A stretch of 64,000 nt of DNA from an uncultured Eubacteriales bacterium (lineage in GTDB: Bacteria > Bacillota > Clostridia > Oscillospirales > CAG-272): assembly GCA_934462825.1 (NCBI GenBank), contig CAKSIP010000003.1:1-64000 (forward strand), read 5' to 3'. The translations under genes and the position numbers were made by a program. This document shows, one piece after another, positions 8,652 through 18,038 of this stretch; within the stretch, counting starts at the first letter, position 1; each line of letters opens with the position of its first letter. A model generated the notes under the pieces. That model did no database searches and was not told the origin of the DNA. It saw only the letters and a program-made list of their open reading frames with translations.

Positions 8652-9485
8652 GTGATGATTGGCGAATATGGGAAGGGAATCCTTCTCGGAATCATCCAGG
8701 GCGTGACCGAATGGCTGCCCATCAGTTCCACAGCGCATATGCTGATTTTTAACCGCCTTTGCCCGCTTGCGGTTCCGCCGGGCTTTTTCGCCTTGTTCAC
8801 TTCGGTGATTCAGCTGGCCTCGGCTTTGGCGGTGCTTTGCCTGTATGCAGGACGACTGTTTCCGCCGCGGAGCCAACGCCGTGAGGGAAGGCGCCTTTGG
8901 GGGCGGCTGCTGATTTCCTGCCTGCCGCTGGTCTTGATCGGATTGCCGGCGGATCGCCTGTTGGAGCGTTTGTTTTATTCCTCCTCGGGCGTGACACGCG
9001 CCGGATTTGTCGTCATTTGCATCACACTGATTTTTTATGGCCTGCTTTTCGTTGTATGGGAGGCGTTTTGGCATCGCCCGGCCCGGTATTCCGACGGAAA
9101 GGAGCTTTCGCTGACGGGAGCCTTTGGGGTGGGTTGCGCACAAATTCTGGCGGTTTTGCCCGGCACCTCCCGTTCGGGCGCCACGGTGCTCGGCGGCCGT
9201 TTGGCGGGGCTGGGACGACCGGAGGCGGCCGAATATTCCTTTTTGCTGGCGCTTCCCGTGATGCTCGGAGCCGGCGGCCTGCAAACGGTCAAGGCGGTGC
9301 TTGCGCCGGCCTTTGCGTTTACGTGGGAGCTTGGCGGGATTTTGGCGGTCGGATGCCTTACGGCCTTCGGCATGTCCCTGCTTACGGTGCGCGGCCTTGT
9401 CCGATTTGTCCGCAGTCACAGCTTTCTTCCGTTTGGCCTTTATCGGATTGCCCTCGGCCTTCTGCTGGCCCTGTTTTTTACGTAA
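8652..9485 (+). CDS. uppP: Undecaprenyl-diphosphatase
   Basis: Integral membrane enzyme of the BacA/UppP family that recycles undecaprenyl pyrophosphate, the lipid carrier for peptidoglycan and other wall polymers; loss confers bacitracin sensitivity in known members. The 277 residues carry both signatures: QGVTEWLPISSTAHM near the N-terminus and the PGTSRSGAT phosphatase-like loop around residue 172, in a protein with about eight hydrophobic segments. The start is GTG with GGGAGG eight bases upstream; an ATG follows immediately. Confidence 0.95.
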   Translation: MMIGEYGKGILLGIIQGVTEWLPISSTAHMLIFNRLCPLAVPPGFFALFTSVIQLASALAVLCLYAGRLFPPRSQRREGRRLWGRLLISCLPLVLIGLPADRLLERLFYSSSGVTRAGFVVICITLIFYGLLFVVWEAFWHRPARYSDGKELSLTGAFGVGCAQILAVLPGTSRSGATVLGGRLAGLGRPEAAEYSFLLALPVMLGAGGLQTVKAVLAPAFAFTWELGGILAVGCLTAFGMSLLTVRGLVRFVRSHSFLPFGLYRIALGLLLALFFT

Positions 9486-9515
9486 AATTCAAATCAAAGA
9501 TCGGGATAAAATCGG

Positions 9516-9543
9516 GATGAAAGATGAAAGATGAAAGATGAAA
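9516..9543 (+). repeat. Heptanucleotide repeat (GATGAAA)x4 spanning a start codon
   Basis: Four exact 7-base units. Each contains an ATG in a different frame, and the last unit contains the start used for rnmV. A change of unit number would change the spacing and the competing starts. Confidence 0.8.
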
Positions 9544-10176
9544 ATGGAAAAGAATGAGCAAACTTCAAAGGAAAAAATCAAGATTTCGTATCCTATCATC
9601 GTGGAAGGAAAATACGATCGGCTTCGTTTGCTGGATGTTGCGGATGCGTGGATCCTCACCACCGATGGTTTTGGAATTTTCAATCAAAAAGAAAAAAGAG
9701 CCTTGCTGCAGGCTTTGGCGGCGAAAACGCCGGTGATCCTTTTGACCGACAGCGACGGAGCCGGCAAGCTGATTCGTTCCCACCTGACCGGTTGCTTGCC
9801 GCGGGATCGCGTGATTCAGCTGTATATACCGAAAATCCCCGGCAAGGAGAAGCGCAAGGCAACGCTCTCCGCCGAGGGGACGTTGGGCGTGGAGGGAATG
9901 GAAAAGGCCCTGCTGACGACGCTGTTGGCTCCCTATGCGGACGGCGCCGCGCCGCGCCCGGAAAATACGCTTTGCAAGGCCGATTTTTATCGGGACGGAC
10001 TTTCGGGGCACCCGGATTGCGCGGAACGGCGCAATGCGCTGGCGGCACAGTTTCGCTTGCCGCCCGATATGACGGCCAATGCGTTGCTTGCGGCGCTTCG
10101 GATGATCGGCACGTATGAGGAATATCAAAAGGCCGTGGCCGCATTGGATGAAAAAAAGGAGGACATGCCTCGATGA
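9538..10176 (+). CDS. rnmV: Ribonuclease M5 (Toprim protein, DUF4093 tail)
   Basis: Matures 5S rRNA precursors in Gram-positive bacteria by cutting both strands of the stem. The 212 residues have the Toprim core: IIVEGKYD with the catalytic Glu, then LLTDSDGAG with the acidic pair, then KIPGKEKRKA and GTLGVEGM, typical of clostridial RNase M5, and a C-terminal helical region. No ribosome site is evident; the start falls inside a (GATGAAA)x4 repeat. Its stop overlaps the next gene's ATG (ATGA). A Toprim protein of other function is less likely given the KEKRK/GVEGM segment. Confidence 0.85.
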   Translation: MKMEKNEQTSKEKIKISYPIIVEGKYDRLRLLDVADAWILTTDGFGIFNQKEKRALLQALAAKTPVILLTDSDGAGKLIRSHLTGCLPRDRVIQLYIPKIPGKEKRKATLSAEGTLGVEGMEKALLTTLLAPYADGAAPRPENTLCKADFYRDGLSGHPDCAERRNALAAQFRLPPDMTANALLAALRMIGTYEEYQKAVAALDEKKEDMPR

Positions 10177-11360
10177 GAGAAAAACGAAAACAAAACGGAG
10201 CCATAAGCGATTGGCTGTATCGGCGATTGTGCGGGCGCTATGCGCCGGAAAGCCGTGCGGCCCGCGAACGCTGTGGCTTGGTTGTCAGCGTGATGGGGAT
10301 TCTGCTCAACCTGCTGTTGTTTGCCGGCAAATTTTTGGTCGGTGTTCTGATCGGCTCGGTTTCCATTCGCGCCGATGCGATCAACAACCTTTCCGATGCC
10401 GGTTCCTCCGTGATTTCCTGCGTCAGCTTTCGCATTTCCGCCAAGCCGGCTGACCGCAAGCATCCCTACGGGCATGCGAGAATTGAATATGTGGCCTCGA
10501 TGATAGTTTCCTTTTTTGTCATGCTCATCGGTGTGGAGATATTTAAGGAGTCGGTCGGCAAATTGATAACGCCGTATCAGACGGTGTTCAGCACCGTTTC
10601 CATGATCGTTCTTGCCCTGTCGGTGCTGGTAAAGCTCCTTTTGGCGCTTTTGAACCGGGGCATTGGAAAGCGGATTCAATCGGACGTGATGAAGGCAACC
10701 GCTGTGGACAGCCTGTCCGATGCCGCCGCCACATCGGGCGTTTTGCTTTGCGCCGTGATAGCGCGGGCCACGGGCTTTGACGCCGATGCCTACATGGGAA
10801 TCTTGGTGGCCGTTATCATTTTGATTGCCGGCGTTAAGATTCTCGCCGAAACCAAGGATCACATTCTCGGAACCCAGCCGGATTCCGCTCTGGTGGAGTC
10901 CATCAAGGCGATTGTCCATCAGTATCCCGGCGCGCTGGGGATTCATGATCTGTACATTCACAATTACGGCCCCGGCCGCACCGTGGCCTCGATGCACATT
11001 GAGGTGGATGGCTCGGCCGACGTTTATGAATCGCATGATATGATCGACAACATTGAAAAGAAAATTGCGGCTGAGCTGGGAATGATTTGCACCATCCACA
11101 TGGATCCCATTGTCACCGATGACGGACGCGTGAATGCGTTGCGCTGTATGGTGTTGGATCAGGTGCGCTTGATTGATCCGCGCCTCAACATTCATGACTT
11201 CCGCGTGGTGGAGGGGCAGACGCATAGCAATTTGATCTTCGATGTGGAGGCTCCGTTTGAAATGAAAATGAGCAACGAGGAGCTGGAAGAGGCGGTCAAG
11301 ACGGCGGTGGCCGAATTGTCGCCCTCCTACTATGCCGTCACACAGATTGACCGAAAATAA
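10173..11360 (+). CDS. Cation diffusion facilitator (CDF) family transporter
   Basis: A 395-residue membrane protein expected to export divalent metal ions (Mn, Fe, Zn or Co) in exchange for protons. The N-terminal half has about six hydrophobic segments, with the metal-site aspartates in SIRADAINNLSDAGSS and the second pair in TAVDSLSDAAAT. HPYGHARIEYVA links TM2 and TM3. The C-terminal 180 residues form the cytoplasmic dimerisation domain and are extended relative to the usual 290-300-residue CDF. The start overlaps rnmV by four bases. Metal specificity cannot be read here. Confidence 0.9.
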   Translation: MREKRKQNGAISDWLYRRLCGRYAPESRAARERCGLVVSVMGILLNLLLFAGKFLVGVLIGSVSIRADAINNLSDAGSSVISCVSFRISAKPADRKHPYGHARIEYVASMIVSFFVMLIGVEIFKESVGKLITPYQTVFSTVSMIVLALSVLVKLLLALLNRGIGKRIQSDVMKATAVDSLSDAAATSGVLLCAVIARATGFDADAYMGILVAVIILIAGVKILAETKDHILGTQPDSALVESIKAIVHQYPGALGIHDLYIHNYGPGRTVASMHIEVDGSADVYESHDMIDNIEKKIAAELGMICTIHMDPIVTDDGRVNALRCMVLDQVRLIDPRLNIHDFRVVEGQTHSNLIFDVEAPFEMKMSNEELEEAVKTAVAELSPSYYAVTQIDRK

Positions 11361-11370
11361 AAAAGCAAAG

Positions 11371-11403
11371 AGGCTGTTAAAAACACAAGGTTTTTAACAG
11401 CCT
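11371..11403. repeat. Dispersed hairpin family, copy 3
   Basis: Perfect 14-base stem AGGCTGTTAAAAAC with a five-base loop. It lies five bases before an ordinary bidirectional terminator, so termination alone does not explain its presence. Confidence 0.75.
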
Positions 11404-11407
11404 TTCA

Positions 11408-11435
11408 AAAAAAGGCCGGGATCCCGGCCTTTTTT
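11408..11435. terminator. Bidirectional intrinsic terminator
   Basis: A 28-base perfect palindrome: an A-run, GGCCGGGATCCCGGCC, then a T-run. It reads as a strong terminator on both strands, between the convergent CDF and murI genes. Confidence 0.9.
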
Positions 11436-11523
11436 AGCGATTCTTGATCGGTTTTGCCTTCCGTATTTTTTTGGGGAATTGGTGGCAAAACGGCGGCGCT
11501 TTGCCGCATTCACGGCCGTTGCG

Positions 11524-12366
11524 CTAAGAGATGGCTTCCATTTGTTCAAGCCGTTGTAACAGCCGGAAAAACCGCGCCTGCTCGGCATCGTCGGACAAAG
11601 AGCCGGAGGAAAGAAACGTGACATGTTCCCGAAGCTCCTTTGGGGTGAGACACCGTGCGTCGCCGGGGTCTGCAGAGGCGGTACGGCCGATGCGCTGTAA
11701 AAGGCGGCTTATCGTGCCCGCAATGCCGTCAATCAGTGCGGTTTCGGGCGGGAAAAACGCGCGGAAGGTGTCTTTGAAGTAATTGAAGTGCGTGCATCCG
11801 AGTACAAAAGCCGAATAGGAGGAAAAGGAAGGGGCAAAAGGCGCCAGCGCTTCTCGGACATAGGCGCGCACCTCGTCGGTGTCAAAACACTCGGCTTCGG
11901 CCAATCGGACAAGGCCGGGCAAGGGGACAAGATCCGTTTGCTTTTCCCCATGGTAGAGGTCAATCAGACGGCGCAGCTTTTCGCCGCGAACGGTCACCGG
12001 TGTGGCGGCCGTCAAAATGCGCCTGTGACCGGCTCGGGTCAGGGCCGGCTTGACGGCCGGCTCCATGCCGATGATCGGCAGAGACGGCTCAAATTGTGCG
12101 CGCAGGCACGTGATGGCGGCGCTGGTCGCCGTATTGCAGGCGATGACAACGGAATCCGCGCCCATGGCGCGCAGGGTTTCCACAGCAACGGCAGAAAAGG
12201 CACATATTTCTTCCCGGCTTTTTTCGCCGTAGGGAACATGCGCCGTGTCGGCATAATAGAGAAAACGAGCGCTCGGCAGAGCGCGCAGGGCGGCCAGGAG
12301 AACCGAAAGGCCTCCGATGCCCGAATCAAAAATTCCGATGACAGGTTCCGAATCCATGGAGCGCAT
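11524..12366 (-). CDS. murI: Glutamate racemase
   Basis: Makes D-glutamate for peptidoglycan. The 280 residues show the N-terminal GIFDSGIGGLSV, DTAHVPYG, and both catalytic cysteines, in IACNTATSAA and LGCTHFNYF. The start is the ATG at 12366, with AAGAAGG just upstream; a longer open frame reaching 12732 runs through the promoter region and into the divergent gene and is not coding. The racemase-family order is intact; D-Glu supply fits the cell-wall precursor role of the nearby dap genes. Confidence 0.95.
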   Translation of the reverse strand: MRSMDSEPVIGIFDSGIGGLSVLLAALRALPSARFLYYADTAHVPYGEKSREEICAFSAVAVETLRAMGADSVVIACNTATSAAITCLRAQFEPSLPIIGMEPAVKPALTRAGHRRILTAATPVTVRGEKLRRLIDLYHGEKQTDLVPLPGLVRLAEAECFDTDEVRAYVREALAPFAPSFSSYSAFVLGCTHFNYFKDTFRAFFPPETALIDGIAGTISRLLQRIGRTASADPGDARCLTPKELREHVTFLSSGSLSDDAEQARFFRLLQRLEQMEAIS

Positions 12367-12423
12367 TTGCCTTCTTTCTTTTGGCTTTGGGAAAATCCAT
12401 CGCAGTTTATCACTATCCCTATC

Positions 12424-12452
12424 ATTATACACGATTTCCCCCGAAATTTCAA
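12424..12452 (-). promoter_or_regulatory. Sigma-A promoter of murI
   Basis: Minus strand TTGAAA, 17 bases, TATAAT, about 50 bases before the murI start. Confidence 0.8.
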
Positions 12453-12487
12453 CGGCGGCGGTATTTTTCTTTTCGGAAAAGTGCGTC

Positions 12488-12516
12488 TTGACAGCCGCAC
12501 GGAAAGGGAATATAAT
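12488..12516 (+). promoter_or_regulatory. Sigma-A promoter of the ApbE-like gene
   Basis: Consensus TTGACA, 17 bases, TATAAT. It is divergent from the murI promoter, with the two -35 boxes about 35 bases apart. Confidence 0.92.
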
Positions 12517-12569
12517 AAATACAATCAGAAAAAACCGCCAAACGGCGGGATAAAAAAGGAGGGCGGCTC

Positions 12570-13673
12570 GTGGAAAACAGGAGCATAGACGAACGCACAA
12601 GCCCAAGGAGCAGTGCCGGGCAGAACAGCGCCGGTCGCTCGTCCGGCGTGCTGCCATGGCTGCGAGGCACGGCCTTTTTTTTGATTTTGACGATGGGGCT
12701 GATGTTCGGCGTCGGGTGCCGGAGGTTTGCACAGAAGCAACGCTTTGCGGTGACGGTCGTAGACCTTTTCGACACGGTGACGGAATTGATTGGTTATGCC
12801 GACAGTCGAGCCGAGTTTGACGCGCAATGGGAGCCGGTGTACGACACCTTGCATCGCCTGCATCGGTTGTACGATGCCTATTTCGTTTATGAAAACGTGG
12901 TCAACGTGGCGACTATCAACCAAAGCGTCGGGCAGGAGGAGCGGCATTTTCGCGTGGAGGAGGAGCTTTTTGCTCTGCTTCTGTTCGGGAAAAATGCTTA
13001 TGCGTGGACAGAGGGAAAAGTCAATGCGGCCATGGGCTGTGTGACGTCGCTTTGGAAAGAGGCCGCCGAAACGGGCGTGCTGCCGTCCGAGACGGCGCTT
13101 GCCTCGGCGGCGACGCATAGCTCCTACGATTCCATCGTCCTGGAGGCGTCGGAGCGCACGGTAACCATCCGGGATTCACAGCTGAAGCTGGACGTGGGCG
13201 CCATCGCCAAAGGCTTTGCTCTGCGCAAAGCACGGGAGCTTTTGATCCGTGCCGGAGCTTTCGGCTATTGCTTGAATCTCGGAGGGACGGTGTGCGCGTT
13301 CGGAACAAAACCGGATGGCAATGCTTTTGTGACGGGGATTCGCGGGCCGAGCGGGGATTCCTATGTTCGCACGCTGGCGTTGACCGGACAAACGGTTACA
13401 ACCAGCGGTAACGCGTATCGTTCTTTTACAGTGGACGGACATCGCTATTCTCACTTGATTGATCCTTTTACGTGCTTCCCGGCCGAAACCTTTTATTCGG
13501 TGACGGTGACCTCGGAAGATCCGGCCGAGGGCGATGTTTTTTCGACGGCGCTGTTTTGCATGAGCGAGGCGGAGGGACGCGCTCTTTTGGCCAAGTATCC
13601 GATGATTCGGGCGCTGTGGATAGATGCCAATGGGAAAATCACCGAAACGGAGGGCTTTGACGATACAAAGTAA
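12570..13673 (+). CDS. apbE: FAD:protein FMN transferase (ApbE family) lipoprotein
   Basis: Covalently attaches FMN to threonine of membrane electron-transfer subunits such as RnfG/RnfD or NqrC. The 367 residues begin at a GTG with AAGGAGG seven bases upstream. A hydrophobic stretch ends in the lipobox GVGC (about residue 50), so the enzyme should be anchored outside the membrane. Characteristic are KLDVGAIAKGFALRKA, NLGGTVCAFG, HRYSHLIDPFT and the distal EDPAEGDVFSTALFCM acidic metal site. No flavinylated partner is encoded nearby. Confidence 0.92.
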   Translation: MENRSIDERTSPRSSAGQNSAGRSSGVLPWLRGTAFFLILTMGLMFGVGCRRFAQKQRFAVTVVDLFDTVTELIGYADSRAEFDAQWEPVYDTLHRLHRLYDAYFVYENVVNVATINQSVGQEERHFRVEEELFALLLFGKNAYAWTEGKVNAAMGCVTSLWKEAAETGVLPSETALASAATHSSYDSIVLEASERTVTIRDSQLKLDVGAIAKGFALRKARELLIRAGAFGYCLNLGGTVCAFGTKPDGNAFVTGIRGPSGDSYVRTLALTGQTVTTSGNAYRSFTVDGHRYSHLIDPFTCFPAETFYSVTVTSEDPAEGDVFSTALFCMSEAEGRALLAKYPMIRALWIDANGKITETEGFDDTK

Positions 13674-13688
13674 AGAATACGAAACAGA

Positions 13689-13729
13689 GGGGGTGTTAAA
13701 AAACTCAGGATGAGTTTTTTAACACCCCC
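13689..13729. repeat. Dispersed hairpin family, copy 4
   Basis: Perfect 19-base stem (GGGGGTGTTAAAAAACTCA) with loop GGA, between convergent apbE and ftsH. The loop and the flank after it closely match copy 8 at 58306. Confidence 0.8.
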
Positions 13730-13750
13730 AACGATGTTGGTTTCGGTAGT

Positions 13751-15772
13751 TTACAGGTGAGATGATTCGTGACGGTCGTTCGACGCTTCGTCGGAAGCGC
13801 TTTCGTCCGTGTTGTCCGAAGCCTGTTCTTTGGCCGCATCGCTCGCGCGTTTGGCATTGGCTTCGCGGCTTTGACGGGACTTTTTCTCCGCAATCGCTTC
13901 CAGCGTAGCGGTATCGGCTCCGTCATCCATGGCCGCTTTGAATTGATCGCCGTCCATCGTTTCATGGGTAAACAGATATTCAGCCACAAAATGAAGCTTA
14001 TCTATATTTTCGCTCAGAATCCGTTTGGCGGTTTCGTGCGCTTCGGTAATGATCTTATGCACTTCATCGTCGATCAAAGCGGAAATCTTTTCGGAGTGAT
14101 CGGGCGAGGCCGAAAAGTCACGTCCCAAAAACACTTCACTGCTTTCACTGCCGTAGTGAACCGGGCCAAGCAGGTCGCTCATGCCAAGCTCTGTCACCAT
14201 GCGGCGAGCCAGGCGCGTGGCTCTCTGAATATCATTGGAAGCACCGCCGGAGAAATCCTTGTTGATCAGTTCTTCCGCGGCACGTCCGCCGAGCATCATA
14301 GCGATTTTTTGCTTAATTTCTTCACGGTAGATGCTGAATTTATCTTCCACCGGCGGATTCAGTGTGTAGCCGAGGGCGTTGCCGCTTGGAACAATGGAGA
14401 TAAGCTGTACGGGATCGTTGTAAGGCAGCACATGCGCCACAATGGCATGGCCAGCTTCGTGATACGCCGTGTTTCGCAGCTCGGATTCTTTGATCTTGCG
14501 CGTTTTCTTTTTCGGGCCGGCCACGATTTTCAGATAAGCATCCTCAATGTCCTGCCGACCGATCAGGGATTTGCCGCGGCGGGCGGCCAGCAAAGCGGCT
14601 TCGTTCAAAAGGTTGGCCAGATCGGCGCCGGTGAAGCCCACCGTTGTTTTGGCAATGTCAAAAAGATTGACGGAATCCTCCAGGGGCTTGTTGCGCGCGT
14701 GCACCTTCAAAATGTCGGCGCGCCCCTGCAAATCGGGGTAGTTGACGGTAATCTGACGGTCAAAGCGTCCGGGGCGGAGCAGAGCGGGATCGAGGATGTC
14801 GGGGCGGTTGGTGGCCGCAATGACGATGATGCCATCGTGCGAGCCGAAGCCGTCCATTTCCACAAGAAGCTGGTTGAGCGTTTGCTCACGCTCATCGTGG
14901 CCGCCGCCGAGGCCTGCGCCTCTGTGACGTCCCACGGCGTCGATTTCATCAATAAATACGATAGAAGCCGGGGCTTTGCGCGCGGTTTCAAACAGATCGC
15001 GGACGCGAGAGGCACCCACGCCAACGTACATTTCCACAAAATCCGATCCGGAGATGGAGAAGAAAGGAACACCTGCTTCGCCGGCTACCGCTTTCGCCAA
15101 CAGCGTTTTACCGGTACCGGGAGGGCCTACAAGAAGGACGCCGTGCGGGATTTTAGCGCCGAGCTTTGTGAATTTGGGCGGGTTTTTCAGAAATTCCACC
15201 ACTTCCTCCAGCTCGGCCTTTTCCTCATCGGCACCGGCGACATCGGCAAAGGTGACGCGGTTTTTATCCGAGGAAGGCACTTTGACGCGGGCCTTGCCAA
15301 AGGAGGCAATTTTTCCGCCGGGGTTGTTGGCGCGTCCGACGAAGAAGATCCAGAACACGATGAACAGGACAATCAGAACGATATAGGGCAAAAAGGACAC
15401 CCAGAAGGGGATGGTGGCCTCCGGCTCATAATGATACGATGTGATGATGCCGCGATCCACCTGGTTTACCACGAATTTTTCATAAATGTCCTCGTGGAAA
15501 AAGCTCAGGCTGCGAAGCTTGAAGGAGACCGTTTGCTTTTCGGCTTCCCCGTAGTTGATGGTGCCGTCTGCATTTTTCTTGTACAGTGTCAACGTCAGAA
15601 CATTGTCATTGCTGACGACGAACTCTTTGACACGCTCCTCCTTGAAGTAGGTATAGACCTCAAAGGTGGTAAGCTCTTTCTGCTTAAAAGAACCGCTTAC
15701 ATAGACGACGATCAGGATGACCGTGCCGATCAGAAGCAGGTAGAGCAATAGCGTTTTCAGACCTTTTTTCAT
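13751..15772 (-). CDS. ftsH: ATP-dependent zinc metalloprotease FtsH
   Basis: Membrane-anchored AAA+ protease that removes damaged or short-lived membrane and cytosolic proteins. The 673 residues contain a TM segment at the N-terminus, an extracytoplasmic region, a second TM near residues 120-145, Walker A GPPGTGKTLLAKA, Walker B VFIDEIDAVG, the second region of homology ending LRPGRFDR, and the zinc site HEAGH. The C-terminal tail is acidic/Ser/Asp-rich and variable. It is the last gene after hpt (59-base gap), the conserved tilS-hpt-ftsH order of Bacillota. Transcription likely ends at the hairpin at 13689-13729. Confidence 0.97.
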   Translation of the reverse strand: MKKGLKTLLLYLLLIGTVILIVVYVSGSFKQKELTTFEVYTYFKEERVKEFVVSNDNVLTLTLYKKNADGTINYGEAEKQTVSFKLRSLSFFHEDIYEKFVVNQVDRGIITSYHYEPEATIPFWVSFLPYIVLIVLFIVFWIFFVGRANNPGGKIASFGKARVKVPSSDKNRVTFADVAGADEEKAELEEVVEFLKNPPKFTKLGAKIPHGVLLVGPPGTGKTLLAKAVAGEAGVPFFSISGSDFVEMYVGVGASRVRDLFETARKAPASIVFIDEIDAVGRHRGAGLGGGHDEREQTLNQLLVEMDGFGSHDGIIVIAATNRPDILDPALLRPGRFDRQITVNYPDLQGRADILKVHARNKPLEDSVNLFDIAKTTVGFTGADLANLLNEAALLAARRGKSLIGRQDIEDAYLKIVAGPKKKTRKIKESELRNTAYHEAGHAIVAHVLPYNDPVQLISIVPSGNALGYTLNPPVEDKFSIYREEIKQKIAMMLGGRAAEELINKDFSGGASNDIQRATRLARRMVTELGMSDLLGPVHYGSESSEVFLGRDFSASPDHSEKISALIDDEVHKIITEAHETAKRILSENIDKLHFVAEYLFTHETMDGDQFKAAMDDGADTATLEAIAEKKSRQSREANAKRASDAAKEQASDNTDESASDEASNDRHESSHL

Positions 15773-15831
15773 TATTTTGATTCCTTTCCGGTTTTGTGTA
15801 CGATTTTAGCTGTTGAGCCGCGCGGGTTTTG

Positions 15832-16377
15832 TCAGCAATAGGCTTCTTTTTTCAGAACGCCCACATAGGGAAGGTTGCGATATTTTTCATCGAAGTCGAG
15901 GCCAAAGCCGACCACAAAGGCATCGGGAATGACCTTGCCTACATAATCGGGGGTGAAATCCACCTCGCGGCGGCAGGGCTTGTCGAGCAGCGTGCAGGTT
16001 TTTACGCTGTGCGCCCCCTTCAATTCCAGGTATTTGGTAAGGTGGGACAAGGTATGACCGCTGTCTACAATGTCCTCAATGATGATAATATCGGTTTGAT
16101 CCATGTCGTGGCGGCACAGATCCAAAAGAATATTGATCCGGCCGGAGGAGGTGGTGCCGGCTCCGTAAGAGGAAACCTTCATAAAGTCGATTTCCACGGG
16201 CAGGGAGATTTTTTTCATCAACTCGCCCATAAATACGACCGAGCCTTTCAAAATGCAAAGCAAAAGCAGCTTTTTGCCCGAATCGGTGTAATCTTCATCA
16301 ATTTGACGGGCAATCCGCGTGGTAATCTCGTCAATTTCTTTTTCATCTACCAGAATTTTTTCAATGTCCTTATTCAT
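15832..16377 (-). CDS. hpt: Hypoxanthine phosphoribosyltransferase
   Basis: Salvages hypoxanthine and guanine to IMP and GMP with PRPP. The 181 residues carry the PRPP-binding loop IIIEDIVDSGHTL, the flexible-loop SSYG, and the C-terminal DFVGFGLD-type segment (VVGFGLDFDEKYRNLPY). It lies between tilS and ftsH and has its own promoter within the end of tilS, allowing separate expression from the upstream replication genes. Confidence 0.95.
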   Translation of the reverse strand: MNKDIEKILVDEKEIDEITTRIARQIDEDYTDSGKKLLLLCILKGSVVFMGELMKKISLPVEIDFMKVSSYGAGTTSSGRINILLDLCRHDMDQTDIIIIEDIVDSGHTLSHLTKYLELKGAHSVKTCTLLDKPCRREVDFTPDYVGKVIPDAFVVGFGLDFDEKYRNLPYVGVLKKEAYC

Positions 16378-16465
16378 GCTTTTTTCGTGGCTTTCGTGGG
16401 TACGAAAGGATCCTTTCCCGGGAAATGGACGTGCCCGTCGGACGCGCTTTCCCCATTTTCCTTAA

Positions 16466-16494
16466 ATTATATTGTAGGATTTTGTTTTTCTCAA
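16466..16494 (-). promoter_or_regulatory. Internal promoter for hpt-ftsH
   Basis: Minus strand TTGAGA, 17 bases, TATAAT. It overlaps the last codons of tilS and starts transcription about 80 bases before hpt. Confidence 0.75.
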
Positions 16495-18038
16495 AGGAAC
16501 AGTGCATAGTGTATCGCATGGATTCCCCGGCGGGCGCCGTCGGCCGTCGCAAGGCCGGGAAGGCAAAGGATTTCGCCGCTTTCGGCATCGCAGATTAAGG
16601 GAAACCGATTGCGAAGGGGAGGCGGAAGCTTTTTTTCGTTCATCAGCTTTCGCACACTTTTGTGCATGCCGCCGCAAAGAATGACGTCGCCCGGTTTACG
16701 GCAACGTAAAAGAAGCGACTTGTTTATTGTATCAAATTTCATACAACCCTTTGTAGCGAATTTGTAAATATTTGTGCTTGCCGGATTTTTTGAAGCTTCT
16801 CCGTCGGAAAAGGCGGGGGAACGCTTTCCGCCGTTGTCGTCCGTCCGACCGAGGTCGGTGGGCAGGGATGTTTCGTCCATGGCGTCGGGGGCAAGCATCA
16901 GACAGCCCCCGGTCGGCAACGCATTGGGGCCGATCACAGCCGGGAAGGCATAGTCTTCTTCGGCGGGGGCGCCGCTTTTTTGCCGCGAATCGGGAACCAC
17001 GCGCCAATACCCGCTTTGCAATACGGCTTTGGCTTTGCCGGGCAAGGAAAGGCAGGCGCCGTCTTTGCTTTGCCGGCTCATGCGTGCAAACGCGTCGATA
17101 TGGCATTGCTCGGGCATGGCGTCAAAGCCGCCGCGGCGCATCAATTCGGTAAGGACAAAGGGAAAAGCCGCGGCAGAAAGCGCAGGCTCGCGCAATCGTG
17201 CGGCCGGAATTTGATTGCCCTCAAATAAGGAAAGCGCTTCGGTGCGCAACGGGGCACAAAGCTGACGCATCGCGTCGGACAAGCGGAGCGCCGCGCGGCG
17301 AAGCGAGGGATTGATCGTTTCCAGCAGGGGAATGACCTCCAGCCGGATTTTGTTTCGGGTATAGGCAGTGTCGTTGTTGGTGCTGTCGCTGACAAAAGCG
17401 AGGCTGTGCGTCTGGCAATAGGCTAAGATGTCGGCCTTGGACACGCCGAGCAACGGACGGACAAGCCGACCGCCGGCAAAATCCCTGACCGGGGGAATGC
17501 CGCACATCCCGCCCACACCGCAGCCGCGCACCAAATGAAACAGCAAGGTTTCCAAATTGTCATCGGCGTTGTGCGCCGTGCAGAGAATGGGAATATGATG
17601 CTGTCGCATCAGTTTTTCAAAAAAAGCGTATCGGACGCGCCGCGCCTCCGTTTCTAAGCTTTGCCCGGAACGCGCGGCCAACGCCGGCACATCGGTTTCG
17701 CAAAGAAAAATGTCACGGCACGACGGACAGGACTTGGCCAACGACAGACAAAAGTCGCGGTCGCGTAGCGATTCCTCTCCGCGGATCCCGTGCTGCACAT
17801 GGCAGGCGTAGAAATAGGTGTGATTTCTCTCACATTCATGCGCGATCTGATCAAAAAGGACGCGGGAATCGGCGCCGCCCGAAAGGGCGACCAGCACCGG
17901 CCCTGTGACACCGTCCGGCCGCTCGGCCAGCCGCGCCGGCGAAATATATCCGGCAAGGGCAGGGAAAGCGCCCTTGTCGGCTTCGGAATCCGATGGGCGT
18001 GAGGGCGGACAGGTGGCTTTCCATGTATGTTTATCCAT
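16491..18038 (-). CDS. tilS: tRNA(Ile)-lysidine synthase
   Basis: Adds lysine to C34 of the CAU-anticodon isoleucine tRNA, an essential decoding step. The 515-residue protein has the N-type ATP-pyrophosphatase loop LSGGADS (residues 52-58), CTAHNADDNLETLLFHLVRG, RPLLGVSKADILAYC, and a C-terminal domain ending GDVILCGGMHKSVRKLMNE. I place the start at 18038 because the ATG overlaps the dnaB stop in ATGGATAA and follows GAGGAAACG; a longer open frame starts inside dnaB. About 45 extra residues precede the P-loop, and an insert lies between the catalytic and C-terminal domains. Confidence 0.93.
   Translation of the reverse strand: MDKHTWKATCPPSRPSDSEADKGAFPALAGYISPARLAERPDGVTGPVLVALSGGADSRVLFDQIAHECERNHTYFYACHVQHGIRGEESLRDRDFCLSLAKSCPSCRDIFLCETDVPALAARSGQSLETEARRVRYAFFEKLMRQHHIPILCTAHNADDNLETLLFHLVRGCGVGGMCGIPPVRDFAGGRLVRPLLGVSKADILAYCQTHSLAFVSDSTNNDTAYTRNKIRLEVIPLLETINPSLRRAALRLSDAMRQLCAPLRTEALSLFEGNQIPAARLREPALSAAAFPFVLTELMRRGGFDAMPEQCHIDAFARMSRQSKDGACLSLPGKAKAVLQSGYWRVVPDSRQKSGAPAEEDYAFPAVIGPNALPTGGCLMLAPDAMDETSLPTDLGRTDDNGGKRSPAFSDGEASKNPASTNIYKFATKGCMKFDTINKSLLLRCRKPGDVILCGGMHKSVRKLMNEKKLPPPLRNRFPLICDAESGEILCLPGLATADGARRGIHAIHYALFL

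Noticed and set aside
13769..15751. A long plus-strand open frame opposite ftsH
   Set aside because: Antisense shadow without start signals or family features.
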